From NCBI GenBank assembly GCA_024685005.1, contig JAIKWF010000003.1, positions 1-50,128 of the forward strand: a stretch of 50,128 bases of DNA. The letters are read 5' to 3'. The notes under the pieces are model-generated. The model saw only the letters and a program-made list of their open reading frames with translations. It searched no databases and had not been told where the DNA came from. Positions within the stretch are counted from its first letter, which is position 1. Each line of letters begins with the position of its first letter. This document shows positions 7,920 to 16,265 of the stretch, in pieces. This DNA is from Lachnospiraceae bacterium (GTDB taxonomy: Bacteria; Bacillota; Clostridia; Lachnospirales; Lachnospiraceae). The translations under genes and the position numbers were made by a program.

Positions 7920-9521
7920 ATGTACAGGATCATGCTGGCGGATGACGAAGGGATCATGCTGGATTCCCTGAAGTTTTTGCTGGAAGGAGAATTTAAGGAC
8001 GAGATCCGCATTGAGATGGCTAAAAGCGGACGGGCAGTCATCGAGCTGGCCGAGCATTTCAGGCCGGACATTGCGGTAATGGATATCCATATGCCTGGGA
8101 TCAACGGCATCGAGGCGATGCAGGAGATCAGAAAGAGCAACGAGAACACGGTATTTATCGTACTTTCGGCCTATGACAAGTTTGATTATGCAAGACAGGC
8201 CATTGAGCTTGGGGTTATGGAGTATCTGAATAAGCCGGTGGAACGGGTCAGATTTTTATCGGTGATCAAAAAGGCCATGGATCAGATCGACAGTCAGCGG
8301 GAGAAGCGTTCCCGGGAGCTGATGATCCGGGAAAAAATGGAGACCGTGGTTCCGGTTCTTGAAAGCGGCCTGATCTACAATCTTCTGTTAAAAGAGTTCT
8401 ATATGGAAGATATCGAAAGCTACCTGAATCTGCTGGGGATCAAAGAACGCAGCGGTTATATGCTGGCGCTGGTGTTCGGAGACGGACAGGAAGGCGGGCA
8501 TATGAACAACGCCGTAGGCGCCAGTGTGCGTCTGCAGGATCATACGGCGGCGATCCGTGAGATCATCAAGGGATTTTTCCCCGCCATGGTGGGTGCGGTC
8601 ATGGCCAATAAGATCGCAGCCTATGTGCCCAGCGAAAATACGGATCCCGATTACAACGAGCGTACCAGACTCATTGAAAAGGCGGGCCGGCTGGTGGAAA
8701 AGATCAGCGAAGGAACGGGGCTTTTGTGCCGGGTGGGCATCGGTTCCGTGGTGCCCATGAACGAAGCGGTCAGCTCCTATCAGGAAGCATTGGATTCCAT
8801 GACCCTGACCCAGGAGCCTGTGGTACTGACAAAGGACCTTCCCGTCAGCGTAGGATATGAAGAAAACTATCCCATTGAGCTGGAAAAAGAGCTCTTTGAT
8901 TGTGTGGAACGGGGGAACCTGGAAGGTGCCATCGCTTCTGCCGATGCCTTCTATGACTGGATGGCGGAAAGCTACGGCGAATATATCATGGATGTGCGGC
9001 TGAAGGTGCTGGAGTTTGTACTGTGGTCGGAGCACCTTGCCTATCATAAGAGCGGAAAAACCTACAGGTTCCGTTCCAGAAAAGACTATCTGCCTTCTTT
9101 GCTTGAGATCGATGATCTGGAACGGCTGAAGAGCTGGTTTTTGGATAAGCTGACGGATGCCTGCAGAAATGTCACCCTGCGTGCCCAGCGCCAGACGGAC
9201 AATGTAGTGGACAAGGCCAGAAGCTATATCGATGAGAATTACTCCAGGGATATTTCTTTGGAAGAGGTTTCCAGAAACGCCGATATCAGTGCTTACTATT
9301 TCAGCAAGCTGTTCAAGGAAGGAACGGGCGTGACCTTTATCGAGTATCTGACGAAAGTCAGGATCGAAAAAGCAAAACAGCTCATCGCCGCCGGAGAACT
9401 TTCCATGAAAGAGATCTGCCAGCAGGTGGGCTATTCGGACCCGAATTATTTTTCCAGGATCTTTAAGAAAAATGTGGGCGTTACGCCGACGGAATATAAG
9501 GAAAAGGATTTCACCAGATAA
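7920..9521 (+). CDS. YesN-type response regulator with AraC DNA-binding domain
   Basis: A 533-residue regulator. The receiver domain is at residues 1-125 with the acidic pair 'DDE' near residue 9, phospho-acceptor Asp55 in 'VMDIHMPG', and Lys in 'LNKPV'. A middle region of about 300 residues of unclear fold follows. The C-terminal AraC domain has two helix-turn-helix motifs ('ISLEEVSRNADISAYYFSKLF' in outline and 'MKEICQQVGYSDPNYFSRIFKK' in outline). It is paired with the kinase 5 bases upstream. Its likely target is the transporter operon at 10839-16128, possibly through the palindromic region at 10625-10662; that is inference. Confidence 0.9.
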   Translation: MYRIMLADDEGIMLDSLKFLLEGEFKDEIRIEMAKSGRAVIELAEHFRPDIAVMDIHMPGINGIEAMQEIRKSNENTVFIVLSAYDKFDYARQAIELGVMEYLNKPVERVRFLSVIKKAMDQIDSQREKRSRELMIREKMETVVPVLESGLIYNLLLKEFYMEDIESYLNLLGIKERSGYMLALVFGDGQEGGHMNNAVGASVRLQDHTAAIREIIKGFFPAMVGAVMANKIAAYVPSENTDPDYNERTRLIEKAGRLVEKISEGTGLLCRVGIGSVVPMNEAVSSYQEALDSMTLTQEPVVLTKDLPVSVGYEENYPIELEKELFDCVERGNLEGAIASADAFYDWMAESYGEYIMDVRLKVLEFVLWSEHLAYHKSGKTYRFRSRKDYLPSLLEIDDLERLKSWFLDKLTDACRNVTLRAQRQTDNVVDKARSYIDENYSRDISLEEVSRNADISAYYFSKLFKEGTGVTFIEYLTKVRIEKAKQLIAAGELSMKEICQQVGYSDPNYFSRIFKKNVGVTPTEYKEKDFTR

Positions 9522-9528
9522 AGAGGAT

Positions 9529-10605
9529 ATGAGCATGATGCCAATCATAAACGGGGTAAGGAAAAGATGGGGAACAGTTATATTGCTGCTGTGTATGTCT
9601 GCGGTTTTGTCGGCCTGCACAACAAAGGAGAATAATCAACCTGCGCAAAAAGAGGAGCGGAAGGAACCTTTGATCGGCATGAGCTTTGATTCGTTCCTGA
9701 TCGAACGCTGGCAGACGGACAGAGACTTTTTCGTGGATGCAGCCAGAGCCGAAGGGGTGAATGTGAATGTGCAGAATGCCAACGGTGATGTGGAAACCCA
9801 GCTTTCCCAGATCCGTTATCTGATCTCCAAGCCCGTGGATGTGCTGGTGGTCATCGGCATTGATGCGGACACCTTAACGGATGTGGTGGCGGAAGCAAAA
9901 GAGGCGGGGATTCCAGTCATCGCCTATGACCGTATGATCCGTGACGGCAATGCGGATCTGTATATCTCCTTTGATAATGAAAAAGTAGGACGGCTGATGG
10001 GAGAGGCCCTGGCCCGCTATTCCCTGCAAAAGCGCAAAGTCCTGATGCTCAACGGACCTACGGAGGATAATAACGTCATTCTCATCTCCGACGGTTTCCG
10101 GCAGGTGATGGACAAATACAATATTAAAGTAGTGGAAGAGTACAATGTGCCGGGGTGGAAGCCGGAGCAGGCGGTGGAATATCTGACCAATCACCGGGAG
10201 ATCCTGGATGAGATCGACGGCATCATGTGCGGCAACGATAACATTGCAACAGCAGTCTCCAGAACCCTGGCGGAGCTTCGGATGGCCGGCAAGATCAGTG
10301 TTGTGGGACAGGATGCAGACCTGGAGGCCTGCCAGAGGATCGTGCAGGGCACTCAGGTCATGACGGTTTACAAGCCGGTGGAGCTGATGGCAAAAGAGGC
10401 CGCCAAATACGCCTGCCGTCTGGCCAAAGGCGGGAATCTCAATGATGTGGCGCTCCGGATCAATGACGGAAGCGAGGATATTCCCTACGTGGTACTGGAC
10501 CCCATAGCCGTTACCAAGTTCAACATCGATGATACCGTCATCAGCGCCGGATTCCACTTAGAAGAGGATGTATACCTCTATGTGCCCGGGCACGAGAAGA
10601 AATAA
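9529..10605 (+). CDS. XylF-like sugar-binding lipoprotein
   Basis: A 358-residue lipoprotein with signal peptide ending in the lipobox LSAC (Cys30), then a type-I periplasmic-binding fold. It closely resembles D-xylose-binding proteins: 'ERWQTDRDFF', 'NGDVETQLSQI', 'PVIAYDRMI', 'YISFDNEKVG' and 'VVGQDADLEACQRI'. ATG 9529 is chosen because AAGAGGA precedes it and the signal peptide then starts correctly; an upstream frame extension lies inside the regulator gene. It sits 7 bases after the regulator gene, so it belongs to the sensing operon rather than the transporter operon. It may feed the sensor or serve as an alternative binding protein for the transporter. Sugar specificity is inferred, not shown. 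Confidence 0.82.
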   Translation: MSMMPIINGVRKRWGTVILLLCMSAVLSACTTKENNQPAQKEERKEPLIGMSFDSFLIERWQTDRDFFVDAARAEGVNVNVQNANGDVETQLSQIRYLISKPVDVLVVIGIDADTLTDVVAEAKEAGIPVIAYDRMIRDGNADLYISFDNEKVGRLMGEALARYSLQKRKVLMLNGPTEDNNVILISDGFRQVMDKYNIKVVEEYNVPGWKPEQAVEYLTNHREILDEIDGIMCGNDNIATAVSRTLAELRMAGKISVVGQDADLEACQRIVQGTQVMTVYKPVELMAKEAAKYACRLAKGGNLNDVALRINDGSEDIPYVVLDPIAVTKFNIDDTVISAGFHLEEDVYLYVPGHEKK

Positions 10606-10624
10606 ACAGTCAATTGTCAATAGT

Positions 10625-10662
10625 ACATTTTTGTGAAAATGCAGGTATTTTTGCAAAAATGT
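10625..10662. promoter_or_regulatory. Large AT-rich palindrome, possible operator
   Basis: Two 16-base arms, ACATTTTTGTGAAAAT and ATTTTTGCAAAAATGT, are inverted around GCAGGT with two mismatches. The right arm contains a perfect 14-bp palindrome, ATTTTTGCAAAAAT (10647-10660). It begins 20 bases after the XylF-like gene and lies about 90 bases before the -10 candidate of the transporter operon. It could be an operator or a weak AT-rich terminator, since TTTTCTTTTTTT follows at 10670-10681. Confidence 0.5.
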
Positions 10663-10747
10663 GCTATTATTTTCTTTTTTTGCTTTCTGTCTTGCAAATT
10701 GTCCATCTGTTTTCAAAATAATTCCTATTTTATTTCACGATTTGCCA

Positions 10748-10756
10748 TGCTATAGT
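10748..10756 (+). promoter_or_regulatory. Extended -10 promoter of the ChvE-like operon
   Basis: TG-C-TATAGT at 10748-10756 is an extended -10 with one mismatch. No good -35 is found at 16-18 bp, which fits a promoter that needs an activator. The leader would be about 75 bases. Confidence 0.5.
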
Positions 10757-10838
10757 TGCATTGTAACAAAAGGTTTCTTTTTCATACAGGGCGAAATTGT
10801 TCGCTTTGTACATTAAATCATAAGGGAGGTATAATTTA

Positions 10839-12068
10839 ATGAAAAAGAAAGTATTAAGTGCAGTACTTAGTGTAGCAATGGTTGCATCCTTGCTCGTAGG
10901 ATGCGGCGGCGCAGCTGACAGTGGCGCAACCACCGATGCTCCGGCTGAAGAAGCTCCGGCAGAAGATACCGCAGCTGATGATGCAGCAGCAGACGATGCA
11001 GCAGCAGACGATGCAGCAGCAGACGATGCAGCAGCAGATGACGCAGCAGCAGATGACGCAGCAGCAGATGACGCAGCAGCTCCTGCAGGCGGCGGAAAAG
11101 TTGGTGTTTCCATGCCTACCAAGGATCTTCAGAGATGGAACCAGGACGGTGCCAACATGGAGAGCGAGCTGAAAGAAGCAGGATATGAAGTAGATCTTCA
11201 GTATGCTTCCAACGATGTACAGACCCAGCTGTCCCAGATCGAGAACATGATCTCCGGTAAGTGCGACGTACTCGTTATCGCAGCTATCGAGGGTTCTTCC
11301 CTTGGTGAAGCACTTGACATGGCAAAAGATGCAGGTATCCCTGTAATCGCTTATGACCGTCTGCTTATGGACTCTGATGCAGTTTCCTACTACGCAACCT
11401 TCGATAACTACAAGGTTGGTACCGTTCAGGGTGAGTATGTAAAAGAGCAGCTTGACCTTGACAACGCTGAAGGACCTTTCAACATCGAGTTTACTGCCGG
11501 TGATCCCGGTGACAACAACGCTGGTTTCTTCTTCAACGGCGCTTATGATGTTCTGAAAGAGTACATCGATTCCGGTAAGCTGAAAGTAGTTTCCGGCCAG
11601 ACCAAGTTTGATGACGTTGCAACTCCTACCTGGGCAACTGACGTAGCTCAGTCCAGAGCAGAGAACATTCTTTCTTCCTTCTACTCTGATGGAACCAACG
11701 TTGATGTATGGCTGTGCTCCAACGACTCTACCGCTCTTGGCGTAGAGAACGCTCTTGCAGCAAACTACAACGGAACTTATCCCATCATCACCGGTCAGGA
11801 CTGTGACATTGAGAACACCAAGAACATGATCGCTGGAAAGCAGTCCATGTCCGTATTCAAGGATACTCGTACCCTTGCTAGCCAGGTTGTTAAGATGGTA
11901 GGTCAGAACCTTACCGGCGCTGAGGTTGACGTAAACGATACCGAGACTTACAACAACAACGTAATCACTGTTCCTTCTTACCTTTGCGAGCCTGTATTTG
12001 CAGATGCTAACAACTACAAGGAACTGCTTATCGATTCCGGTTACTACACCGAGGATCAGCTGAAATAA
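10839..12068 (+). CDS. ChvE-like multiple-monosaccharide-binding lipoprotein
   Basis: A 409-residue lipoprotein with lipobox ending at Cys22 (LLVGC), a flexible linker about residues 25-85 dominated by seven DDAAA repeats, and a type-I periplasmic-binding domain from about residue 86 ('KVGVSMPTKDLQRWNQDG'). It matches ChvE/MmsE-type binding proteins: 'DVQTQLSQIENMI', 'PVIAYDRLL', 'ITGQDCDIENTKNMI'. ChvE relatives bind several pyranoses, so a single sugar cannot be named. A strong GGGAGG ribosome site precedes the ATG. Codon use (GTA, CTT, AAC, TCC rich) looks like that of a highly expressed gene. A hairpin without U-tract follows, so it is likely made in excess over the membrane components. 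Confidence 0.88.
   Translation: MKKKVLSAVLSVAMVASLLVGCGGAADSGATTDAPAEEAPAEDTAADDAAADDAAADDAAADDAAADDAAADDAAADDAAAPAGGGKVGVSMPTKDLQRWNQDGANMESELKEAGYEVDLQYASNDVQTQLSQIENMISGKCDVLVIAAIEGSSLGEALDMAKDAGIPVIAYDRLLMDSDAVSYYATFDNYKVGTVQGEYVKEQLDLDNAEGPFNIEFTAGDPGDNNAGFFFNGAYDVLKEYIDSGKLKVVSGQTKFDDVATPTWATDVAQSRAENILSSFYSDGTNVDVWLCSNDSTALGVENALAANYNGTYPIITGQDCDIENTKNMIAGKQSMSVFKDTRTLASQVVKMVGQNLTGAEVDVNDTETYNNNVITVPSYLCEPVFADANNYKELLIDSGYYTEDQLK
10977..11081 (+). repeat. 7 x 15-bp tandem repeat coding DDAAA
   Basis: Seven in-frame 15-bp units. The first is GAT GAT GCA GCA GCA, the next three use GAC GAT, and the last three use GAT GAC. The block pattern suggests two rounds of unit duplication. It encodes the acidic linker between the lipid anchor and the sugar-binding domain. 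Confidence 0.93.
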
Positions 12069-12092
12069 GATTTAATTTCACAACGATTTCCG

Positions 12093-12118
12093 GACAGGCG
12101 GGTTTAGGCCCGCCTGTC
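12093..12118 (+). promoter_or_regulatory. Intercistronic hairpin after the binding-protein gene
   Basis: A perfect 10-bp GC-rich stem, GACAGGCGGG (12093-12102) and CCCGCCTGTC (12109-12118), has a 6-base loop. No U-tract follows (TGCGGATTC), so it is more likely a stabiliser or partial terminator that sets binding-protein expression above that of the ATPase and permeases. Confidence 0.7.
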
Positions 12119-12220
12119 TGCGGATTCAAAGCTTTTTTGAGAGGATAAAGAAAGTAATCCGGCCGGGCCGGTTAGCAGATAGCAAAAACATTAAGAATGG
12201 AGAGATTGGAGGGATATTTT

Positions 12221-13768
12221 TTGGGCAAGATATTATTGGAAATGAAGAATATCACCAAGACCTTCCCCGGCGTAAAAGCGCTTGATGACGTAAACTTCAA
12301 GGTAGAAGAAGGTGAGATCCACGCTCTGGTAGGAGAAAACGGAGCTGGTAAATCCACCCTGATGAATGTTCTTTCGGGCATTTATCCTTTTGGAACCTAT
12401 GACGGTGAGATCATCTATGAAGGGGAAACTTGTAGATTCCAGACGATTCGTGACTCTGAGAGCAAGGGAATCGTTATTATTCACCAGGAACTTGCACTTG
12501 TTCCGCAGATGTCCATCGGCGAGAATATGTTCCTTGGAAACGAGCGTGGAAACAAAAACGCTATTAATTGGAATGAAACTTACGGCGAGGCTGATAAGTA
12601 CCTTAGGATGGTAGGTCTTTCAGAATCGTCCAGAGTATTGATAAAAGATATCGGTACCGGTAAACAGCAGCTGGTTGAGATCGCAAAAGCACTTGCAAAG
12701 AATGCAAAGCTTCTGATCCTCGACGAGCCGACTTCGTCTTTGAATGAGACAGATTCCAAGGCACTCCTTGATCTGATGCTCGAGTTCAAGAAGCAGGGTA
12801 TGACCATGATCATCATCACCCATAAGCTGAATGAGGTTGTATACGTTGCCGACAAGATCACGGTAGTCAGAGACGGTTCCACCGTTGAGACCATGAACTG
12901 CCATGAGATGGAGATCGATGAGGACCGCATCATCAAGGGAATGGTTGGTCGTGAGATCACAGACCGTTTCCCGAAGAGAGAAAACGTCAACATCGGAAGC
13001 ATCAACATGGAAGTCAGAGACTGGACCGTGCATCATCCGATCTACACCGAGAGAAAAGTGGTTGACAATGTCAACTTTAACGTAAGACGTGGCGAGGTTG
13101 TAGGTATCTATGGTCTGATGGGTGCCGGCAGAACCGAGCTTGCCATGAGTATCTTCGGAAAATCCTATGGTTCTTCCATCATGGGTATTCTGTATGTAGG
13201 CGGCAAGCAGGTAAATCTGAAAAATCCCAGAGAAGCCATCGACGCAAAGATCGCTTACGTTACCGAGGATCGTAAAGGAAACGGACTTGTTCTTTCCAAC
13301 CCGATCCGCGTGAACACATCCCTTGCAAATATGGACGGCGTATCCAACAAGGGTATCATTGATGCTGATAAAGAATATCAGATCGCAGTAGAGTACAAAG
13401 ACAAACTGCACACCAAGACACCTACCGTTGAACAGAACGTAGGTAACCTTTCCGGTGGTAACCAGCAGAAGGTTCTGCTGGCTAAATGGATGTTCACGGA
13501 TCCGGATATCCTGATCCTTGACGAGCCTACCAGAGGTATTGACGTCGGTGCGAAGTACGAGATCTACTGCATCATCAACGATCTGGTTAAAGCAGGTAAG
13601 TCTGTAGTTATGATCTCCTCCGAGCTTCCCGAAGTTATCGGTATGAGCGACAGAATCTATATCATGAACGAAGGTAAATTTGTTGGTGAGATGAATGCCG
13701 CAGAAGCCACACAGGAGAACATTATGGCATGCATCCTGCAATCTACATCTACAGGAGGTGATGAGTGA
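12221..13768 (+). CDS. mmsA: Sugar ABC transporter ATPase, two-domain (MmsA/GguA type)
   Basis: A 515-residue cytoplasmic ATPase with two fused nucleotide-binding domains. The first has Walker A 'GENGAGKST' and Walker B 'LLILDEPTSSL' with the degenerate signature usual here ('IGTGKQQLVEIA'). The second has the family's altered Walker A 'GLMGAGRTE', signature 'LSGGNQQKV' and Walker B 'LILDEPTRGID'. I chose TTG 12221 because GGAGGG ends 7 bases upstream and the protein then begins 'MGKILLEMKNITKTFPG' like homologues; ATG 12197 would place the ribosome site inside the gene. It works with the two permeases that follow. The symbol reflects family resemblance. Confidence 0.88.
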   Translation: MGKILLEMKNITKTFPGVKALDDVNFKVEEGEIHALVGENGAGKSTLMNVLSGIYPFGTYDGEIIYEGETCRFQTIRDSESKGIVIIHQELALVPQMSIGENMFLGNERGNKNAINWNETYGEADKYLRMVGLSESSRVLIKDIGTGKQQLVEIAKALAKNAKLLILDEPTSSLNETDSKALLDLMLEFKKQGMTMIIITHKLNEVVYVADKITVVRDGSTVETMNCHEMEIDEDRIIKGMVGREITDRFPKRENVNIGSINMEVRDWTVHHPIYTERKVVDNVNFNVRRGEVVGIYGLMGAGRTELAMSIFGKSYGSSIMGILYVGGKQVNLKNPREAIDAKIAYVTEDRKGNGLVLSNPIRVNTSLANMDGVSNKGIIDADKEYQIAVEYKDKLHTKTPTVEQNVGNLSGGNQQKVLLAKWMFTDPDILILDEPTRGIDVGAKYEIYCIINDLVKAGKSVVMISSELPEVIGMSDRIYIMNEGKFVGEMNAAEATQENIMACILQSTSTGGDE

Positions 13769-13769
13769 C

Positions 13770-14936
13770 ATGAATCTGAAAGCAGCGGATTTTTTTAAGA
13801 AATATACCATGGTATTTGCGCTCATCGCAGTCGTGATCTTTTTCCAGATCAAAACAGGCGGAAATATCTTAAATCCTCAGAACATCAACAACCTGATCTC
13901 CCAGAACGCATACGTGTTCGTTCTGGCTGCAGGTATGCTGCTCTGTATCCTGACCGGTGGTAACATCGATCTGGCCTGCGGTTCCGTAGTCTGCTTTGTC
14001 GGCGGTATCGGTGCTGTTATGATGGACAAGAACATTAACGTTTGGGTTGCAGTAGCTGTAATGCTCATCGGCGGTATCTTAGTCGGTGTATGGCAGGGCT
14101 TCTGGATCGCTTACATTAAGGTTCCCCCCTTCATCGCAACTCTGGCAGGTATGTATGCCTTCAGAGGACTTTCCAACGTAGTCATGCAGGGTTTTGCAGT
14201 AGGTATCCGCAACACCACATTCCTGAATGTATTCGGTGGCGGCGCTGATTGCTACATTCCTGATATGATGGGTGGCGACGGCATTAACATGACTTGTCTT
14301 GTGGCAGGTATCGTGTGTGCTGTGATCTATGTTGTAGTACTGTTCAAGAACAGAATTTCCGCAATGACTAAGGGCTATAAAGTAGGTCCTGTGTATGTGG
14401 ACATTGCAAAGGCAGTGGTTATCTCCGCAGTCGTAATCTGGATCTTCTACATGCTTGCTCAGTATAAAGGTATTCCTACTTCACTGATCTGGATCGCGGT
14501 CGTTCTTCTGGCTTACGCATACATCACCGGTAATACCACAATGGGACGTTACCTGTATGCAGTCGGTGGAAATGAAAAAGCAACCAGACTTTCCGGTATC
14601 GATCCGAGAAAGGTTTACTTCTTTGCTTACATCAACATGGGCCTTATGAGTGGTCTTGCAGGTATCCTGACCGTAGCCCGTGCACAGGGTGCACAGCCTA
14701 CATTCGGACAGGGTTACGAAATGGACGCCATTGCAGCCTGCTTCATCGGTGGTGCTTCCGCATACGGCGGTGAAGGTAATGTATTCGGTATCGTAATCGG
14801 TGCTCTTCTGATGGGTGTCATCAACCAGGGTATGTCTATCATGGGTGTGGAAGCCAACTATCAGAAGGTAGTTAAAGGTATCGTAGTATTGGTTGCCATC
14901 ATCTTTGACGTAATGTCAAATAAGAAGAAAAAGTAA
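13770..14936 (+). CDS. mmsB: Sugar ABC transporter permease 1 (MmsB/XylH type)
   Basis: A 388-residue polytopic membrane protein of the BPD_transp_2 family with about 10 membrane segments. Diagnostic stretches are 'LTGGNIDLACGSVVCF', 'PPFIATLAGMYAFRG', 'GGNEKATRLSGIDP' and 'MDAIAACFIGGASAYGGEG'. ATG 13770 lies 11 bases after AGGAGG; ATG 13761, only 2 bases after it, would overlap the ATPase gene by 8 bases and is a possible alternative. The next gene codes for a clear paralogue, so the membrane channel may be a heterodimer rather than the homodimer formed by single-permease relatives. Confidence 0.88.
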   Translation: MNLKAADFFKKYTMVFALIAVVIFFQIKTGGNILNPQNINNLISQNAYVFVLAAGMLLCILTGGNIDLACGSVVCFVGGIGAVMMDKNINVWVAVAVMLIGGILVGVWQGFWIAYIKVPPFIATLAGMYAFRGLSNVVMQGFAVGIRNTTFLNVFGGGADCYIPDMMGGDGINMTCLVAGIVCAVIYVVVLFKNRISAMTKGYKVGPVYVDIAKAVVISAVVIWIFYMLAQYKGIPTSLIWIAVVLLAYAYITGNTTMGRYLYAVGGNEKATRLSGIDPRKVYFFAYINMGLMSGLAGILTVARAQGAQPTFGQGYEMDAIAACFIGGASAYGGEGNVFGIVIGALLMGVINQGMSIMGVEANYQKVVKGIVVLVAIIFDVMSNKKKK

Positions 14937-14952
14937 AGGAGGAGGATGAATC

Positions 14953-16128
14953 GTGGCTGAAAAATATGTTGACGCTTTGAAGAAAAACGCAATGCTGATA
15001 GTCCTTGTCCTGGTTTATATCTTTTTCACGATCATGACCAAAGGTCAGATGTTTGAAGCGTTGCAGTTCAATGCACTGATCACGCAGAATGCTTACGTGT
15101 TCGTGCTGGCTACCGGTATGCTGATGTGTATGCTCACCGGTGGTAATATCGATCTTTCCTGTGGTGCTTTTGTTTGCTTCCTCGGTGCAGTCGGAGGTAT
15201 CCTGATGACTGTTAAGGGAATGAATGCAGGTTTATCCATTATCATCATGCTGCTTGTCGGCATCGTTTACGGTTGTGCACTGGGATTTTTGATCGCATAT
15301 ATGAATATTCCCCCCTGGATCGCAACACTGGCCGGATTCCTTGCCTTCAGAGGCTGGGGAACCGCACTGCTTTCCGCAAACAGCTCAACCGGTAGTATTT
15401 CCTTTGCAGCTCGTAAGGATTTCCTGAATATCTTTTCCGGAAAACTTTTCAGCAGCCCTGTAGGCGAACTGAACGTTGTCTGCCTGGTAGCAGGTATCGT
15501 AGCCAGCGTCATCGTGGTTGTTGTAAACTTCCTGACAAGAGCAAACAAGGTGAAAAAAGGTTATGAAGCAGAGTCCATCGTAAGCGTGATCGCTAAGAGC
15601 GCACTGGCTGTTGCGGCAATCCTGCTCTTTGCTTACAAGCTTGCTATGGCAGGCGGTATTCCCACCGTTCTGGTTTGGGTTATCGTAGTAGTCCTGATCT
15701 ACAGCTTCATCACTTCCAAAACTACTTTGGGACGTTACTTCTACACCATCGGTGGTAATGCGGAAGCAACCAGACTTTCCGGTGTAGATACCAAGAAGAT
15801 CATGTTCTTTGCTTATTTGAACATGGCAGTTCTGACAGCTATTACAACTTACATCGTAACCGCAAGATTCCAGGCAGCTAACTCTACTGCAGGAACCAAC
15901 TACGAGATGGATGCCATCGCAGCCTGCGTAGTAGGTGGTGTTTCCGCATACGGCGGATCCGGTAAGATCTTCGGTATGGTAGTCGGAGCTACTCTGATCG
16001 GTGTCATCAACCTGGGTATGTCTCTTACCGGTGTGGATGCTAACTGGCAGAAGATCGTTAAGGGCTTCGTGCTTCTTGCAGCAGTTGTATTCGATATTCT
16101 TGCAGCAAAGAAGAACGCAACCAGATAA
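14953..16128 (+). CDS. Sugar ABC transporter permease 2, paralogue of permease 1
   Basis: A 391-residue protein of the same family, with matching landmarks along its whole length: 'LTGGNIDLSCGAFVCF', 'PPWIATLAGFLAFRG', 'GGNAEATRLSGVDT', 'MDAIAACVVGGVSAYGGSG' and 'VDANWQKIVKGF'. The N-terminal 30 residues and the loop after 'FRG' differ most from permease 1. The start is GTG 14953, preceded by AGGAGGAGG; the ATG at 14946 is out of frame. The pair probably arose by tandem duplication. It is the last gene of the operon, followed by a strong terminator. Confidence 0.87.
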   Translation: MAEKYVDALKKNAMLIVLVLVYIFFTIMTKGQMFEALQFNALITQNAYVFVLATGMLMCMLTGGNIDLSCGAFVCFLGAVGGILMTVKGMNAGLSIIIMLLVGIVYGCALGFLIAYMNIPPWIATLAGFLAFRGWGTALLSANSSTGSISFAARKDFLNIFSGKLFSSPVGELNVVCLVAGIVASVIVVVVNFLTRANKVKKGYEAESIVSVIAKSALAVAAILLFAYKLAMAGGIPTVLVWVIVVVLIYSFITSKTTLGRYFYTIGGNAEATRLSGVDTKKIMFFAYLNMAVLTAITTYIVTARFQAANSTAGTNYEMDAIAACVVGGVSAYGGSGKIFGMVVGATLIGVINLGMSLTGVDANWQKIVKGFVLLAAVVFDILAAKKNATR

Positions 16129-16150
16129 TCTTTAAAAAGACAGATTTTAA

Positions 16151-16183
16151 AAGGGAAGAGGATCAAACCTCTTCCCTTTTTTT
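16151..16183 (+). terminator. Intrinsic terminator of the ChvE-like transporter operon
   Basis: A perfect 11-bp stem, AAGGGAAGAGG (16151-16161) and CCTCTTCCCTT (16168-16178), is followed directly by TTTTT. Confidence 0.93.
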
Positions 16184-16197
16184 CGCTTCTGTAATGA

Positions 16198-16226
16198 TTG
16201 CAAAATCCCCCGGTTATTAGTAAAAT
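16198..16226 (+). promoter_or_regulatory. Sigma-A promoter of the envelope operon
   Basis: TTGCAA (16198-16203), 17 bp, TAAAAT (16221-16226). The start point would be about 16233, giving a leader of roughly 33 bases. Confidence 0.7.
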
Positions 16227-16265
16227 AAGAAAGGCTTAATTACACGGAAAAGAGATTGTTTTACC

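Noticed and set aside
10977-11081. Tandem repeats as a CRISPR array
   Set aside because: Units are 15 bp, contiguous, in frame and without spacers; no cas genes are present.
10921-11172. A glutamine-rich open frame (MQQQT repeats) overlapping the binding-protein repeats
   Set aside because: It is the +1 shadow of the DDAAA repeat; it has no ribosome site, and the lipoprotein frame has a signal peptide and a recognisable domain.
12197-12220. ATG 12197 as start of the two-domain ATPase
   Set aside because: It would put the GGAGGG ribosome site inside the coding region and add residues not expected in the family.
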